Shown here piece after piece: positions 1 through 12,535 of a DNA stretch of 64,000 bases (position 1 is the stretch's first letter; each line of letters opens with the position of its first letter). The stretch is from Alnus glutinosa (taxonomy: Eukaryota > Streptophyta > Magnoliopsida > Fagales > Betulaceae). Position numbers and translations under genes: made by a program. Below the pieces are notes generated by a model that saw nothing but the letters and a program-made list of their open reading frames with translations, was not told where the DNA came from and ran no database searches. The stretch covers positions 31,287,544 to 31,351,543 of the forward strand of contig NC_084887.1 in the NCBI RefSeq assembly GCF_958979055.1, read 5' to 3'.

Positions 1-3000
1 TTCTATGACATGTCCATTTTGCATTGGTAGGATGTGCACACCTTTTTTAATTAAATAAAAATAATTATAATTAAAAGAATAACCTAACCTATATATCTAC
101 TTCTTACATGACTGGGTCTAGGCTACCAGCCTACTTCTTTGTGTCCAAATTTAATTGGGATTGCATCGTTTGATACGCATTACTTTTTATGCTTTCTCAT
201 TATTCTAGGTTTAAACTAAAAAACTAGCTACTTTGAGCATGTGCTTTAGCTAGTCTTCTAATCACCTAATCACTAGGTATATTTTTGAATCCCTAATAAA
301 TTTACCCGCACTAATTATCACCCTCTTTAGTCAAGTATATTGCTATTGGATTCGATATGAATTGGTATTAAATTTTGATCAAAATTACGTTAAAGAATGT
401 GAGGGTGAAAATTTGTGTAGCAATCCTCATGTATAATTTTTGGTTTTGAATTTCTTTTTTAATATTCATATGACGTAACGGATGAGAAGTTAGCGGAGAA
501 ATGACTAGATATATTGTTATTTTTGGTTGTAAGTATGGTTCGAGCGAATGATTCTATGACTAATCATCTCGTGGATTGGACCACCGTTTGAGTGGTGGTC
601 GAGCACTCATCAAGGGCATTCCCAGATGTACTTCTTGAAGATCTAAAAAAGAATTCAAATCCAAGAATCACCATTGCCTACAAATGGTTTGAATCTCATG
701 CATGCTTCAACTTTAAGAAATGAGAGAAAAATTTGTACGACCACTAAGGTTGTAGTTTTGAGGTCCTATGTTATATACTATTAATTAAACCAAAGCCTGG
801 ATGAGCTGTTGCAAGTCGTGCATGTTAGGGAAGCCCTTCTATATATATATATCTTCAATATTTCTTTCTTAATGAATTTGTAGGGTTTGGGTGGTTATAT
901 GCCTATATATATATATATATATGCTAGGGTTTTGAAGATCGAGCACATTGAGGCATAGAATAGGAACAACCAAATGCTGACACATGCACCCCACATGCAT
1001 ATAAAGGAAAACTCTTGGAAGTTTCTGGGGATGGAGACCTGTGTCCCTAATTAAGTTTAACTAATTTAAACCCGAAGAAAAAGGTTATGCAAATTGAGTT
1101 GAAAAGGTTTTATTGGATGAAGATGGTGACAAATGCACGACCCACCACCAATGCCCCTCTCGTCTCGCTGTCTCTCTGTCCATAAAGAGGGGGAGGGAGA
1201 GAGACAACTCCCTTCACGAAATGCCACTCCTCACTTAGAATTACTCAAATGCCAGCTTTAAGCCACATACTTCTTTTTCATTATAAAGAGAAAGCAGAGA
1301 ATAATGGGGTTTCCATCATATCTCAACATCTTATTAATTGGTGACTAATTAGTCTTGTTAAAAAAAAAAAAAAAAAAATCCCTCCAATCAATTTGGCTAC
1401 GGAGTGCTCAGTAAATTTGTTGATCACGGTAACTCAACAATGCATAACAGTAACTAATAAAAAAAAATGCATATGATTATCATGAAGTTCACAACAAAAA
1501 TAAATAAATAAAAAGAGTCGTTTATGGAGTTGTTTGGCCAAGAGTAATGTTATTTTTTACACCCATTTATCGTATGCATTTTATATTAATTGACGCGACG
1601 TGTTTTAAATTTTTTTATTTTTTATTTTGCAAGTGATTGATATACATTTGAAGCTACCTAAAACATGCACGCGACATCAACTAATGTAAAATTTATGTGA
1701 TAAATGTGTATGAACAATAACATTATTCTAAAAGAAAAACGTTTATTCTTCACATTACAATTACACTACAATCACACTATATTGATATGGCATGGTTAGT
1801 AGTCTTTGGATCCGTCTTTGTTAAAAAGGAAAAATAAAATAAAATTAAAGGCTACTAGCTCATACTATGTCAGCATAAAATGATTGATCAAAGCTTTCCT
1901 CCTAATATGCGATTATATAACACTTTTCATGCATACTGGTAAATGATTTTTTTTACATATTTTGTATATTTCTTATACATCTTTTTTCTAAAAATAAAAA
2001 ATTAACCATTAAATTTGTAGAGTTTTACAGATAAAATGATTAATTTTTTTTAAAAATATTTAGGAGAGGATAGGAATCAACCTCTTTTTCATACTTGTGC
2101 AACCGCTTCATAATTTGTCCACCCCATACAAGACTTAAAACATAATTATGAAATTTCGAGTATGACATTTGTCCAATTATTTTCAAATATTGCAAATAAT
2201 TAACGCCACATATTTAACGCTTTTTTTTTTTTTTTTTTTTATAATTTTTAATTTTTTTTATAACAAATAAAATAAAAAATTATGTCACCTTGACAGCTAT
2301 TTTCTTGCCATTGTTTGGCAATTTGCCCCGTGGCAGATATTTATTTATTTATTTTTTTTTACGCATTTCAATCATATTTTACCTTTTGCAAAAGCTATAT
2401 GGATCACACCGCTTTGGTGGGTCCAAATGTGGTGTAAAAGGGGACCCATTCGAATTCCCAGAGGGCCGAGTGCAGATAGATTCTTCTCTGAAGTGGGACT
2501 TCAAAAGGGTGGAATAAGAAATTTCCAGTTATTATCTCTTATTCTCTCCTTTTACACTTATTTGTATGTTTGGCATGCATCAATTTTAAAATTTTAATTT
2601 GTTAAAATATCAATTAAATTTTTATTATTAACTTAAATTTTTAGAATAATTGATAATTTAATATAGTATTAGAATCAAAATCTTGAATTCAAATTTTAAT
2701 TATCAGTTTACTCTTATTTCGTCTCACTTTTTATATAGACTTAATGGTCATTGTGAGAAATTAGTACTCCGAAGTCTAATAGTGGTACATTAACGGGCAT
2801 TCTGTTTAGGTGGTATATTAAAATATTAGTAGGGCCTTAGGGGTATTATGATTAATTTTTATTATAAATCTCTTATAAATTGATGAAATAGTTCACGTGA
2901 TACGTACCACGTTATCTCGTTAACACTAAATAATTAAATTTATTTTTCAACATTTATTGCTTAGTTTTGTTAATCATATTGTATCACTTAACACTTATAT

Positions 3001-3479
3001 ATATATACCATATAACTGCTAATTGAATTTACAAAAATTAGAGCAAAAATTGTAAAATCTAAAAACATATTCTACTGTAGTAACAGGACATTCTTTTCGG
3101 GTGTCGAGGTATACAATGAAAACGAATTTTGAAAAGATGAAGTACCCAAAAAAGTTGTCAAAAGATTCAAAGATCAAAAGGTTAGTTCCAACCCTTCCCC
3201 CCCTCCCCTTTAAAAGTCCACTCTGATTAAAGAGGAAAAAGAAGATTAAAAAACAACCTTATCTTCCCACCCTACGTACATATTCCCTTAAATCTATCTA
3301 CTTCCCTACTTTCTCCCATCACCAAAAGTGAAGTATTCACCCCCCTCCTATTATTATTATTATTATTTTTTTAAAAAAAAAAGAAAAAAAAAAAAAGATA
3401 TCTTTTAAGGGCTACTTCATTTACCAATTCATGTTGATTAAACTTTTGACCCATACAAAACGTTTTCTCTACACAGACC
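1..3479. other. AT-rich intergenic stretch, no gene recognised
   Basis: No frame here resembles a known protein. The stretch is AT-rich, with TA microsatellites near 840-855 and 905-925, poly-A/T runs at about 1360-1378 and 2221-2240, and a weak relic of the TRIM family near 2590-2710. The 75-residue frame at 2290-2517 is not similar to anything I know and lies in low-complexity sequence. Confidence 0.6.
2590..2710 (+). mobile_element. decayed TRIM relic (LTR-element fossil)
   Basis: The word order here follows the reverse complement of the complete TRIM at 31644-31917: the AT-rich terminal-repeat text, then a decayed primer-site text and a 'cttgaattcaaa' block matching the 'gagttcgaatctt' of the better copy. 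It is old and has no clear ends. The identification rests on order of short words only. Confidence 0.35.
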
Positions 3480-3595
3480 GGATAAAACACTAGCTTTACC
3501 AACGAGCGTGGCCTCAAAGAAAATATTTTTGCCTAAGAAGATTTGAACTTTAGATAACTAAAACCAAAATTCTTATCATTTGAGCCAACCACGTG
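3480..3595 (-). mobile_element. possible diverged tRNA-derived SINE
   Basis: Read on the minus strand, the segment shows an A-box-like 'TGGCTCAAATG' followed about 35 bases later by a B-box-like 'AGTTCAAATCTT', the spacing of a pol III internal promoter in plant SINEs. No poly-A tail or target duplication is clear, so the call is weak. It could also be an LTR-internal remnant. Confidence 0.3.
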
Positions 3596-3694
3596 AGATT
3601 AAATGAAGTATTCACATTCTTGCAAAGTTAATTTGTCATGGAAGAATTAAGAAAATAAAAAGTTTTGTTTTGTATATATCAAAAATAATTAATA

Positions 3695-4062
3695 GGGATA
3701 ATTACACTTAACCCCTCTGATTTATCTACGGTGTGGCGATTTACCCCCCAATGTACCAAAATTGGTACATGACTCCCCCAAACTTGTCAACGTGTGGCAA
3801 AATCAACCTTCCGTCCAATCGACCGTTCGTTTGGACGGAAAATTGGTCATGTGCAAGTCACGTGACCGTTTAAGACAGAGACCCTCCCCAAGTCACGCGA
3901 CTTGCATGTGACCGACTTTCCGTCCAAACGAACGGTCGATTGGACGGAATGTTGATTTTGCCACACGTTGGCAAGTTCGGGAGGGTCATGTACCAATTTT
4001 GGTACATTGGGGGGTAAATCGCCACACCGTGGATAAATCAGGGGGGTTAAGTGTAATTATCC
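3695..4062. mobile_element. Mutator-type fold-back MITE with 9 bp target duplication
   Basis: The 368 bp element is almost one complete inverted repeat. It begins GGGATAATTACACTTAACCC and ends with the reverse complement apart from the outermost base, and the two arms match through the 'ggtgtggcgatttacccccc' and 'ttccgtccaatcgaccgttcg' blocks to a short centre near 3860-3900. The flanks carry a perfect 9 bp duplication, taattaata, at 3686-3694 and 4063-4071. Long terminal inverted repeats with a 9 bp duplication are the mark of Mutator-like non-autonomous elements. It has no coding capacity. A transcript through it would fold into a hairpin of about 170 bp. Confidence 0.85.
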
Positions 4063-4995
4063 TAATTAATAACTACCGAAGATAATTAAAAAGCCCAATC
4101 TCGTTTAAAAGAGAAAAGATTTTTTTTTTTTTTTAAAAAAAAGGTTCTTGAGAAACTCCACCACGCATGTTTCTCTATTATATAGTAATACTGTATCTTA
4201 ATATTGAAATAAAAGATCTCATATTTGATTCCTAGCTAAGCACTGTTCGATCATAATTATATTCACCAAAAAGTTGAAAAAATAAATAAAATTAAATTAG
4301 AAGCTCAGAAAAATTGAAAATAATAATTATATAGTTTCTTCCGCCGCTTATGATCAGTACTTCATTGGCATATTTGCCTAAAATATCATGAAAACAACCA
4401 AAACAACCCTTTTTGAGAAAGCGAGTCAAAAAAGTAAAAGGGAGCAATAAAACAATAAAATAATAAAAATAAACCTGAAATTTTCTTTTCAATTTCAAAT
4501 TAAACTTAATTTAAAGTTGTCACTGCATTAATATCAATCCTATAGTCTTAAAAATATATGATATTATTATTATTATTTAAAAATATATGAGATATACGCT
4601 CGACTAATTCGGATAAAAAAAAAGGGGACTTGAGAACGTAAAATTCGGGTCCGGATGCAAAGGAAGAGAGTAGCATGATCGAACTCAACCAGAGAAGAAA
4701 TTTAGATAATTCGATCAGCAATGTTAGTATAATGACTACTTAAATAATTAATGACAATAACTCCCGTTAAAATAATGTCAAAATTGTAACAGCGAGGATA
4801 ATTATGTCGTGATTTTAGTTTGACTTAAATTCAGACAGCTCATTTCAAAAAAATTAAAATAAAAATTCAGACAGCTCAATATTCAACTAAGACCAAAACT
4901 CACCCGTGAAAGCTCTATAAGGTAGGGCTAAATCACCATTTCAAGTAGACCCATATTCAATTTATTATAAATTTATACAATTTCCTTTGTTGACT

Positions 4996-5165
4996 TAATG
5001 GCATGTTTGGGTGAAATTTTTTTTTTCAATATTGATTTTCAATTATCAAATTCTACTTAGATTTTATTCAACTTTTTTTTTAATTTTATCTCAAATTTTC
5101 TAAACCATCCAAACATAATTTAAAAAAATAAATTCACTCTATATTCACAATTTTTCAAAAAAATT
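4996..5165. mobile_element. non-autonomous DNA element (MITE), family shared with 52925-53106
   Basis: The segment starts 'atggcatgtttgggtga' and runs through 'gattttattcaac', 'ttttatctcaaattttctaa' and 'ccatccaaacataattt' to 'attcacaatttttcaaa'. The same words occur in the same order, reverse-complemented, in the copy nested in the CACTA remnant. The outer end here has decayed, so its terminal repeat and target duplication are not readable. Superfamily is uncertain (hAT- or Harbinger-like ends). Confidence 0.6.
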
Positions 5166-5410
5166 AAACACAGAAAGGAGTCAATATTAAGAGATTTCGT
5201 CAGTGGACAATTAAGTTTTGGCAAATCTCCGTCTATCCGCGTTCAGGTATTCGTTGACTGAATATAGGACCGTACGATCAACTCCATAATCAATCTTAAA
5301 ACAATAGGAAACATTTTGTTGCAGCTCAAGATCATCATAATTAAGGTTTATTTTCCTATAATCTCCCAAAAGACACGTGTCATTTCATTTTTGGTGCGTG
5401 GGGTTTTTAT

Positions 5411-5411
<1 letters not shown>

Positions 5412-5448
<37 letters not shown>
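5412..5448. repeat. (TA)n microsatellite
   Basis: An uninterrupted run of TA dinucleotides. It lies inside the 79-residue frame at 5316-5555, which is why that frame is not believed. Confidence 0.9.
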
Positions 5449-5451
<3 letters not shown>

Positions 5452-5559
5452 TGTCTGGGATTCCATGGATGAGGGTGAAACGAGTAGTTACGTGCAGAGG
5501 AAAGGTGATGGTGAATCTGAAGCCGGCTCCTGTTGAGTTATCTAAAACACTTTAAAGTG

Positions 5560-8500
5560 GGGAGAAAGAAAGAGAGAGAGAATCTTAGGTGGGACTATGA
5601 AGTAACACTGGTTGCTTTGATGTTGCTTCTGTTTCTATCTCTTTCCATGTACGATCCCAATTGTAGTTGTGTGAAATAAGCAGTTGTTTTGTTTTGGGAA
5701 GAGCCCAAAAATCAACAAGGAAGTGGTACACTGGCCGAGAGACTAGAGAGAAGTATTATGTCATATCCTGCTTTTTCTAGTTAAATTTATCCCAACACCA
5801 CCTTTCCCTCTGACCTTTCTGACGTCCCACCACTGTCCCCCCCACTCCACCACTCTCCTCTTACCTTTGCTTTCCCATAATTAAACATCACTACCCACCA
5901 TCTCTCTCTCTCTCCCCCCCCTCGCTTTGTCCATTTCCCATTATTATTATTTTCAATCTCTAGCTATGTGCTCTCATTCAGCCTCCATTAATTGTGTTGC
6001 TGTTGAAAGAAGAGACCTACAAGACTGAAGCTGTTTAAATCCATAAGCTTTGCAATATCCGCTTGATCTTGATGATGGTGTGGTGACTTTTTTCTCTTTT
6101 TAATCTTCTTTGGGTTGTATGTAGTACTAGTTTATATATATAGTCAGTGGATGATGATGATCAGTATAAATCACTAACTCCATACTGAAAATGCTCTTGC
6201 TCTTGTTTTCTTTGGCTTTTGGTATGCTCTGCTCGTGGGATTATAGTGAAAATATAGGCTGCTAGCGTCAACTATAGTTTTAGCCTTTATCTATGAAGGA
6301 CACCTGTAATCCCTGCCTATGGTTTTGCTGAATTACTCTCCCTCTCTGTCTCTGTCTCCGAGTTTTAGTTTAGAATAGTGTTTGATAAGTGTTTACTATT
6401 CATAAGGTTGAGTTTGTTCGTGTGTTAATGAAAATGGGGATCAATTTACAGAAAATTTGCAGGATGAAGATGGAATCGTAGCCTATGGTCACTGCATGCA
6501 CTTCTCTAAATTCAGTTCTTGGAGTTTTGTCTTTTCAAGGAGTGCTTTCTTTGTCTTTCATGCCTGTCCTTATGCCTTTTTTCGGGTTTTCCCATTGATT
6601 CTTAGATACGAAATTTATAGTGTCTGAACTTTTGGCTGGCTTTTAAATTTGTTACCATCCATGAATTGAACTCTGATTCTCTCCATTGCCCTTCCAGATC
6701 TCTCATACCTGCTTATTCTCAACTTAAAGAAAAGCCAATCAAATATGTAAATTTAAGTCAAAAATTGGGTTAATTTGAGATTGCCACGGCAGAAAATTGA
6801 ATTTCACACGTCTCTTTTGTAATTTTCATATTCCTTTTATTTATTTATTTTTTCAATTACCGGCACCTTTTAGCAATTATTAGGTGCCATTTATGTTGCC
6901 TACACTCTATGTATATCTCTATTGGAGCCAAAAAGAGAACAGACGTGTTACTTTAGTGTGCATATATGGTTATAATTCTTTAAGCAAAGCCAGCTATGTA
7001 ATTTTGTTCTGGTAACTAGCAAGATAAGTTAATTATTAACATATTACCGCGAATCATAATTTTACTCCATTGATCTATGAGATATGCTTTATGCTAATCT
7101 CCTCCTTCAACTTGGATTAGGATATACCTGTACATGCTGTGTATATATTCTCTACTTATCTTCATGGAATCAATTTTGAATTGTAAATACCCCTGCTTTT
7201 CTTCTTATAGGCTGCATTTCATTTCTGGGAAAAATTGTATATTCTCTTTCATATATTTTTGTTAAAGTAGTTTTTCTTGAGGTATATTGCATGATTTAAC
7301 AATTCCCAGAAAGCCTTATGCCTTAATAGTGTCAACTCTCCTATTTCGTGATGCCTTTGTGCGTTTGGAAGTGTTAATTGTTATGTAGCAAGAATCACTT
7401 AAGACACAGAGGTTTATTCTCTTGGTTGTCATACCGTATTCCTGTTAGAAAGGTGTTTGTTGTTATGTGACAAGAATGGTATCTCTATCTGTTACGCACA
7501 TATAGCAGAAAAACATATTCTTAAGGATGTTGATGCAAGTTGTTCATCACTGACACAACTCTCACATGGTATTTATGCTGACTAGATATGTATAGTTCAA
7601 TGGTTTTTGTTAACTTAAGGTATTATCATATTAGAATTGACACTTAGGCAGTCCACTATTTTGTGTATACCTAGATTTCTTCATTTACTAAAAGACTTTT
7701 CTTGAAGGAACAATTTTTAAGATTAAATGCATGTTTAGGAAAAATATATAGACAAGTGGATATACTGATAAGATCAAGAAGAGATACAACTTAGCTATAA
7801 CTAGCAGGATAATCACTTAACAGGGAACCATATCTCGAACAGAAATTTGCTTACATCAGGGTTGGTAGCTTCAGCAATTTGAGTGATCATGTAAGACTTG
7901 ATAGGTTTTGGACAAGCTGCTTAAGAACCAATATTAACATATGATTTCTGTTAAACAACAACATAGATGAGGGTCGGTTATGGCAATGGGAAAGAGGACC
8001 CAAATGGCCATTTTGTTGAGTGAAATGAAGTATATTGAAGTTCTTCCAAGTTCTGCGATTGCATATAGTAATATAGAAATCAAACTAGATGGAAAAATTT
8101 CTAACAATGCTTAGAAATTCAGCACTATGTTATGTTACTTATTCATAGTCATGTATTTAGAAGTAAGTTGATTGGAGTTGGTAGAGATAATGATGTTGAC
8201 ATGAAAGGTTAGCAAGACTATTAAATTGACAAAATTAGTGTCTCTAATGTCAGCACACTTGTTTGCCTTAGAACATGAAAACTGATTGATGGTTTAGTCA
8301 TCTGCAATAAACGCAAACATCTGGAGCAGTTAATGTAACTCATTTAAAGTGTTTAGCATTAAGAAGGTCCAAAACGAAGCTTGTAGAGAAGGGTTAAAAA
8401 AACAAACAAACAAGTATTTGATGATTACTAGCCTAAACTCTGGCTTAACATTGAAGATTGGCATAAGGTTTAGATGTATGATGTCAAATTTTGGTGCCAA

Positions 8501-10920
8501 TTTTTATATGCCGTCTTAGCCAAACTTGACCTAGCTAACTATATTATTTATTTCTTCTTTGGTTGGAACACAGGGTCTGGTTAATCTCCTCGATTTGAAG
8601 TTGTGGGCCTTTTGGCTGCTTTTTGTCCAGTCTAATTCAGAGGCATAAGTCTCTTTGTCTATCATGTTTTTCTGTTCTTTTCATAAAACTTCAAACATAG
8701 TTATATCAAGTTATCAACTCAAGATTTAAAAATTTTATGCAAGTTGAAATAGTAAAAAGAAAAAAAAAATACTAATCCTTAAATTCAAAATCAGAATTAA
8801 TGTAGTTGAAGAAACCAGCATAAATAAATGTGCATCTAGAATATTAATGATTTTGGTATCTCACATGGTGGTGTTGTCTCCCAATGGATATATCTCCATT
8901 TTCAGATGAAACACACAATGTTTTCATGTTTGCAAAATCTTTATGTGGAAGTACTAGTCATATAATATATATATATATAAAAGCCGAGTTCTAACTTAGA
9001 GTTGGCTTAGAATTGTGACACGTGGCGTGAACCCTTCATTTTTAAACATTGAACTGGTCTTTTAAGTAAAAAACCGGTGAATTTTAAAGGTTGAACTAGT
9101 TTTGTCATGATTTTAATAAATTTATTGTGCTTAAATGAAAACATCATGGGTGTGAATCTTCATGAGACCAAAATAAAGATTTTTTTTCGTATTGTAGCAT
9201 TAAGTGTCATTATAGCATTAAGTGGTGAGAATTTTTTTAAAAAAATCTAAAATTAAAAACTTTTCCTTATCATCACACACACACACATATATAAAATCCG
9301 AGTTCTAACTTAAAAACGTAATACGTATCACACTAACAATATCAGTGATTCTTACTATTAGTCCTACTATTAATGTTTTGATAATCAGAATTCAGGTTTT
9401 TCTCTTATTACTTTTTTCTCTTTACACTTCTTTCCATTTTGAACTACACATATGAGAATATTTTAAATGTTTTAATTTATATGGATTAACACTAAAATTA
9501 TGGTTCTTTTGACAGTAAAATTTTTTGTGATTTATATATTCATGCAATGTTCTATGTGCAATGGAGATTTTTTTTTAAATGGGAAGATCTGCACTAGACT
9601 CAATTTTAAGAGATGCATTTTGTAGTCTTTTAGTAGTATGATTTTAAACAGAATGTGTAGTTATCTAAGATAGACCTTCCAATGTCAAAAGAATTGAGGG
9701 AAACCTACCAAGCCCAATTAGGGAAGAAGACTTGAGAAATTTTATGTGTCCTAACCAAGCTCTCTCTGAATTATCTTGGCTTTGCCATATTCAATTATTG
9801 TTAGAGAGAAAGGGACAAGTGCTCCTATTCTAGAAGGTAGTGAGGTGTCCCTATGAGGTGTCCTAATGTGAGGTGTCCCAAATCTAGAATATTGTATTTA
9901 CTCCTATAAATACTAGTGTATGAATGAAAAGTATGTGAATTTTGGAATCACTATATTTTCTTAACATTTGCCAGGATTTCATAGATGCTTCTGATCAAGA
10001 GCTGAGGCTGTTGATTTTGTTATCCTTTTGAAGTTTCAGTTGTAATCTGGCTGTTGTCTTGTTCTTAGCATCATTGATAACGATCTAATTATGGAGGAAA
10101 GGGACCCAGTAGTGTGCTTTAGAATGCGTTTAACCTTGTGATATATGCCTCCTTGTTCTGTAATCAATTGGTGGGACATATTTAGGTTAAAGTAGGTTAG
10201 ATAATTGGCAAGGGGTTTGAGGTTTGGTCAAAAGAAGCAGCTGGTGATTGATAGAGTTCTACCAGATGTCCTGCTTTTGGAGAATTCGTTTTAACAAATA
10301 GTTATTCTCTTAAATTATTATCCATTTGCAAAGAATAAGATGTGAGGATGTACCGGCTTTTGGATTGAATGGCAGCCACATTCTAAGTACCGGCTCCCAC
10401 AAATACTTTTTGAATCCTTATGGAGCATAAACTATCGTGCCTTCAGAAAATCTTGAGAATTTGCAGGACCAAATTGTCGGCAGAGTTGAAATTTTCCTTA
10501 ATAGCATATACATAGAAAATAAAAAATACTGTGCAATGAAGACAAGTTTAATTCTGAGCTATGCTGTGTCTCATGTAAATACTTGGGGTTGACCATACAT
10601 ACTACAAAAATGGACTATCATTGTCAGAAGACTTTGATTGTGCTTGAAATAAGGGATTCTGTATCTCTTTCTCTCTGATTTGTTTTCTTTTTCCACATCT
10701 TACTATTTTCTTTTTCTATTTTGTTACTTAATTATTATACATTTACCCTAGGTTTTGCCTCTCTGCTCTCTTCTTTTGGCAAGTCTCACTGCCAGGAGTG
10801 ATAAAGCTTTAAAAACTTTTAAGCTAACATTCTTAATCTGTTGCATAGTTGTGAGTGAAATCAGATGTGATGTGCATGTGCTGAATATTATTGTGCCTCA
10901 CAATGCAGGATAAACCTGGT
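5560..10920 (+). other. upstream region; possible 5' leader and long leader intron of the zinc-finger gene
   Basis: A CT-rich, leader-like stretch (about 5820-6120, with CT and CCCC runs) lies far upstream of the zinc-finger start. Just before that start, at about 10906-10909, there is a good acceptor (tgcag) followed by 65 untranslated bases. A leader exon joined across an intron of some 4.7 kb is possible but unproven. The rest contains no recognisable coding sequence. Two copies of 'ccgagttctaactta', each preceded by a TA-rich run, occur near 8983 and 9297. Confidence 0.3.
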
Positions 10921-10974
10921 TTTCTCTCATCTAGAATGTGAAGTAGCTTCTCCAGATCACTACGCAGATCAACA

Positions 10975-11745
10975 ATGAAACGTAACTTTGACCTTGAAGT
11001 AAAGGCCTCTTCCGAAAATGATTCCGAAGTTAGCAGCCAAGTCGCTTCGAACAAGTCCACAACCTCTGCATCTCCCTCCAAAGACAGTGTCACAAACTCC
11101 TCGCAACTCACAAATCTCGTAGCGGTTCAGTCGCAGTCAGAGCCGGTCACCCTTGACTTAACTCTCAGCTTCAATGCTGATGATTTTGGGGGAAGGGATT
11201 CAGGACTCTCATTGTCAAGCACAAGCGAGAGTAGCAATGAACCTGCATCTCATACTACAACGGCAGCCATTCCACGAGTCTTTTCTTGCAATTACTGTCA
11301 ACGCAAGTTCTTCAGCTCGCAGGCTCTCGGCGGCCACCAAAATGCGCATAAGAGAGAAAGAACACTGGCAAAGCGGGCTATGAGAATGGGTATTTTCTCA
11401 GAGAGGTATGCCAGCAGCCTAGCATCTCTGCCTCTGCATGGATCTCCATTCAGGTCATTGGGAATTAAGGCACACTCTTCAGCACACTATGGCTTTGTGC
11501 CACCAGCGAGGCCTCCTGAGATCAGAAACACCACAAAGTTTCAGCACGGGTATTTAGGCATGCCCATTTTTGTGGAGGATGATGAGGCGGAGCTGTTGTG
11601 GCCCGGCAGTTTCCGTCAGGTTGCTGAGGCAGGTAATCCCCATCCGAGTTTTGTACTGACTGAAAGTTCCAATATAAATTTTGTAGAGATGACTCCATCA
11701 GTGGACATAGACAACTCTACACCCGACCTCACATTGAAACTTTAA
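10975..11745 (+). CDS. single C2H2 zinc-finger protein with EAR motifs (ZFP4/ZFP7-like)
   Basis: This intronless gene encodes 256 residues, a nuclear DNA-binding protein of the plant single-finger C1-1i class. The one zinc finger spans about residues 103-125, with zinc ligands C105, C108, H121 and H125, and carries the plant signature QALGGH on its recognition helix. An EAR repression motif (LDLTLSF, residues 60-66) precedes the finger and a second (DLTLKL) forms the last six residues. Such motifs recruit TOPLESS-type corepressors, so it is most likely a transcriptional repressor. Arabidopsis relatives are ZFP1, ZFP3, ZFP4 and ZFP7, involved in trichome, hormone and light responses; which one is the orthologue cannot be told. 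The start follows a stop-containing leader and fits the family. The serine-rich N-terminus is probably disordered. The family and fold are certain, the exact role is not. Confidence 0.93.
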   Translation: MKRNFDLEVKASSENDSEVSSQVASNKSTTSASPSKDSVTNSSQLTNLVAVQSQSEPVTLDLTLSFNADDFGGRDSGLSLSSTSESSNEPASHTTTAAIPRVFSCNYCQRKFFSSQALGGHQNAHKRERTLAKRAMRMGIFSERYASSLASLPLHGSPFRSLGIKAHSSAHYGFVPPARPPEIRNTTKFQHGYLGMPIFVEDDEAELLWPGSFRQVAEAGNPHPSFVLTESSNINFVEMTPSVDIDNSTPDLTLKL

Positions 11746-12309
11746 GAGGTTGATTCGATGCTTCCAAATCTGGCTTCAGTATCTCCACATTTGTTATCTC
11801 TCTGTACAGTGAGATGTGCCTGGGAAATGACTGCAAGCTTTTCTTCTTATAGCTCTTTTCTTTTTCTTGTACTTTTTCTTCCTTTTCTTTTGGTTATCTA
11901 CTTTGAATGTTTGTCTATGTATAAGAGCCTCGCAAGGATAATTTGTAGCTCCTATGCTTGTTATGACAGCTTTTGATTTATATAACGTAATCCCAGTGCT
12001 CAAAGTACTATGATTGACCATCTTTCCTTTTTCATATATATATATATATATATACATGTTCCAACCCTTTGGCCTTGGAGCCTCTAGCTGGTTCTTCTGA
12101 TTCTGCTCTAAGTTGTTTAAAACCTCACACATCTTAGACTATAGATTAAGGATGAATAGGGTGAGTCCTCAAGAATATGATATTTCCCCATTGTCATTCC
12201 AGCACAAGACGCCTCTAAAAAGTAGGAGAGCATACAAGAAGTTTTTGCAAGCAAAAATATCATGAAATTTCTTGTGAGCTAGCCTCTTTTAAACGTGTAA
12301 CTATGGTAG

Positions 12310-12535
12310 AATCTTAATTAAATAATTAAATTAACGGTTGTCTATCATCCCTAATTTCAGTTAGATGTCTTGAGTTTGAATCTTGACTCTATAATTTATT
12401 CTTAATGTTAGTTAAATATCTACGACTGGGTTTTTACTTGACTAAGGTGTAAGAATATTAATAAAATGATTAAATTTATCCTTTTTTATTAGTTTAAATT
12501 TTTGAAATAAATGATGATTTAATAAATTAATTTCG
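12310..12535 (+). mobile_element. decayed TRIM relic (LTR-element fossil)
   Basis: Two AT-rich blocks of similar text flank a short centre that holds 'gagtttgaatcttgactc', the same block found in the centre of the complete TRIM at 31644-31917, here in the opposite orientation. No target duplication is readable. It is older than the complete copy. Confidence 0.35.

Noticed and set aside
3695-4062. MicroRNA gene
   Set aside because: The hairpin is explained by terminal inverted repeats with a 9 bp target duplication, and no known miRNA sequence was seen in the arms.
8960-9325. Helitron bounded by the two 'ccgagttctaactta' words
   Set aside because: No CTRR end with preceding hairpin was found; the repeated word alone is not enough.
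10833-11383. Frames overlapping the zinc-finger gene on other frames or strands
   Set aside because: They are shadows of the real coding frame and have no family signature.
11758-12132. Small frames just after the zinc-finger gene
   Set aside because: They lie in its 3' untranslated region with hydrophobic or lysine runs from T- and A-rich sequence.
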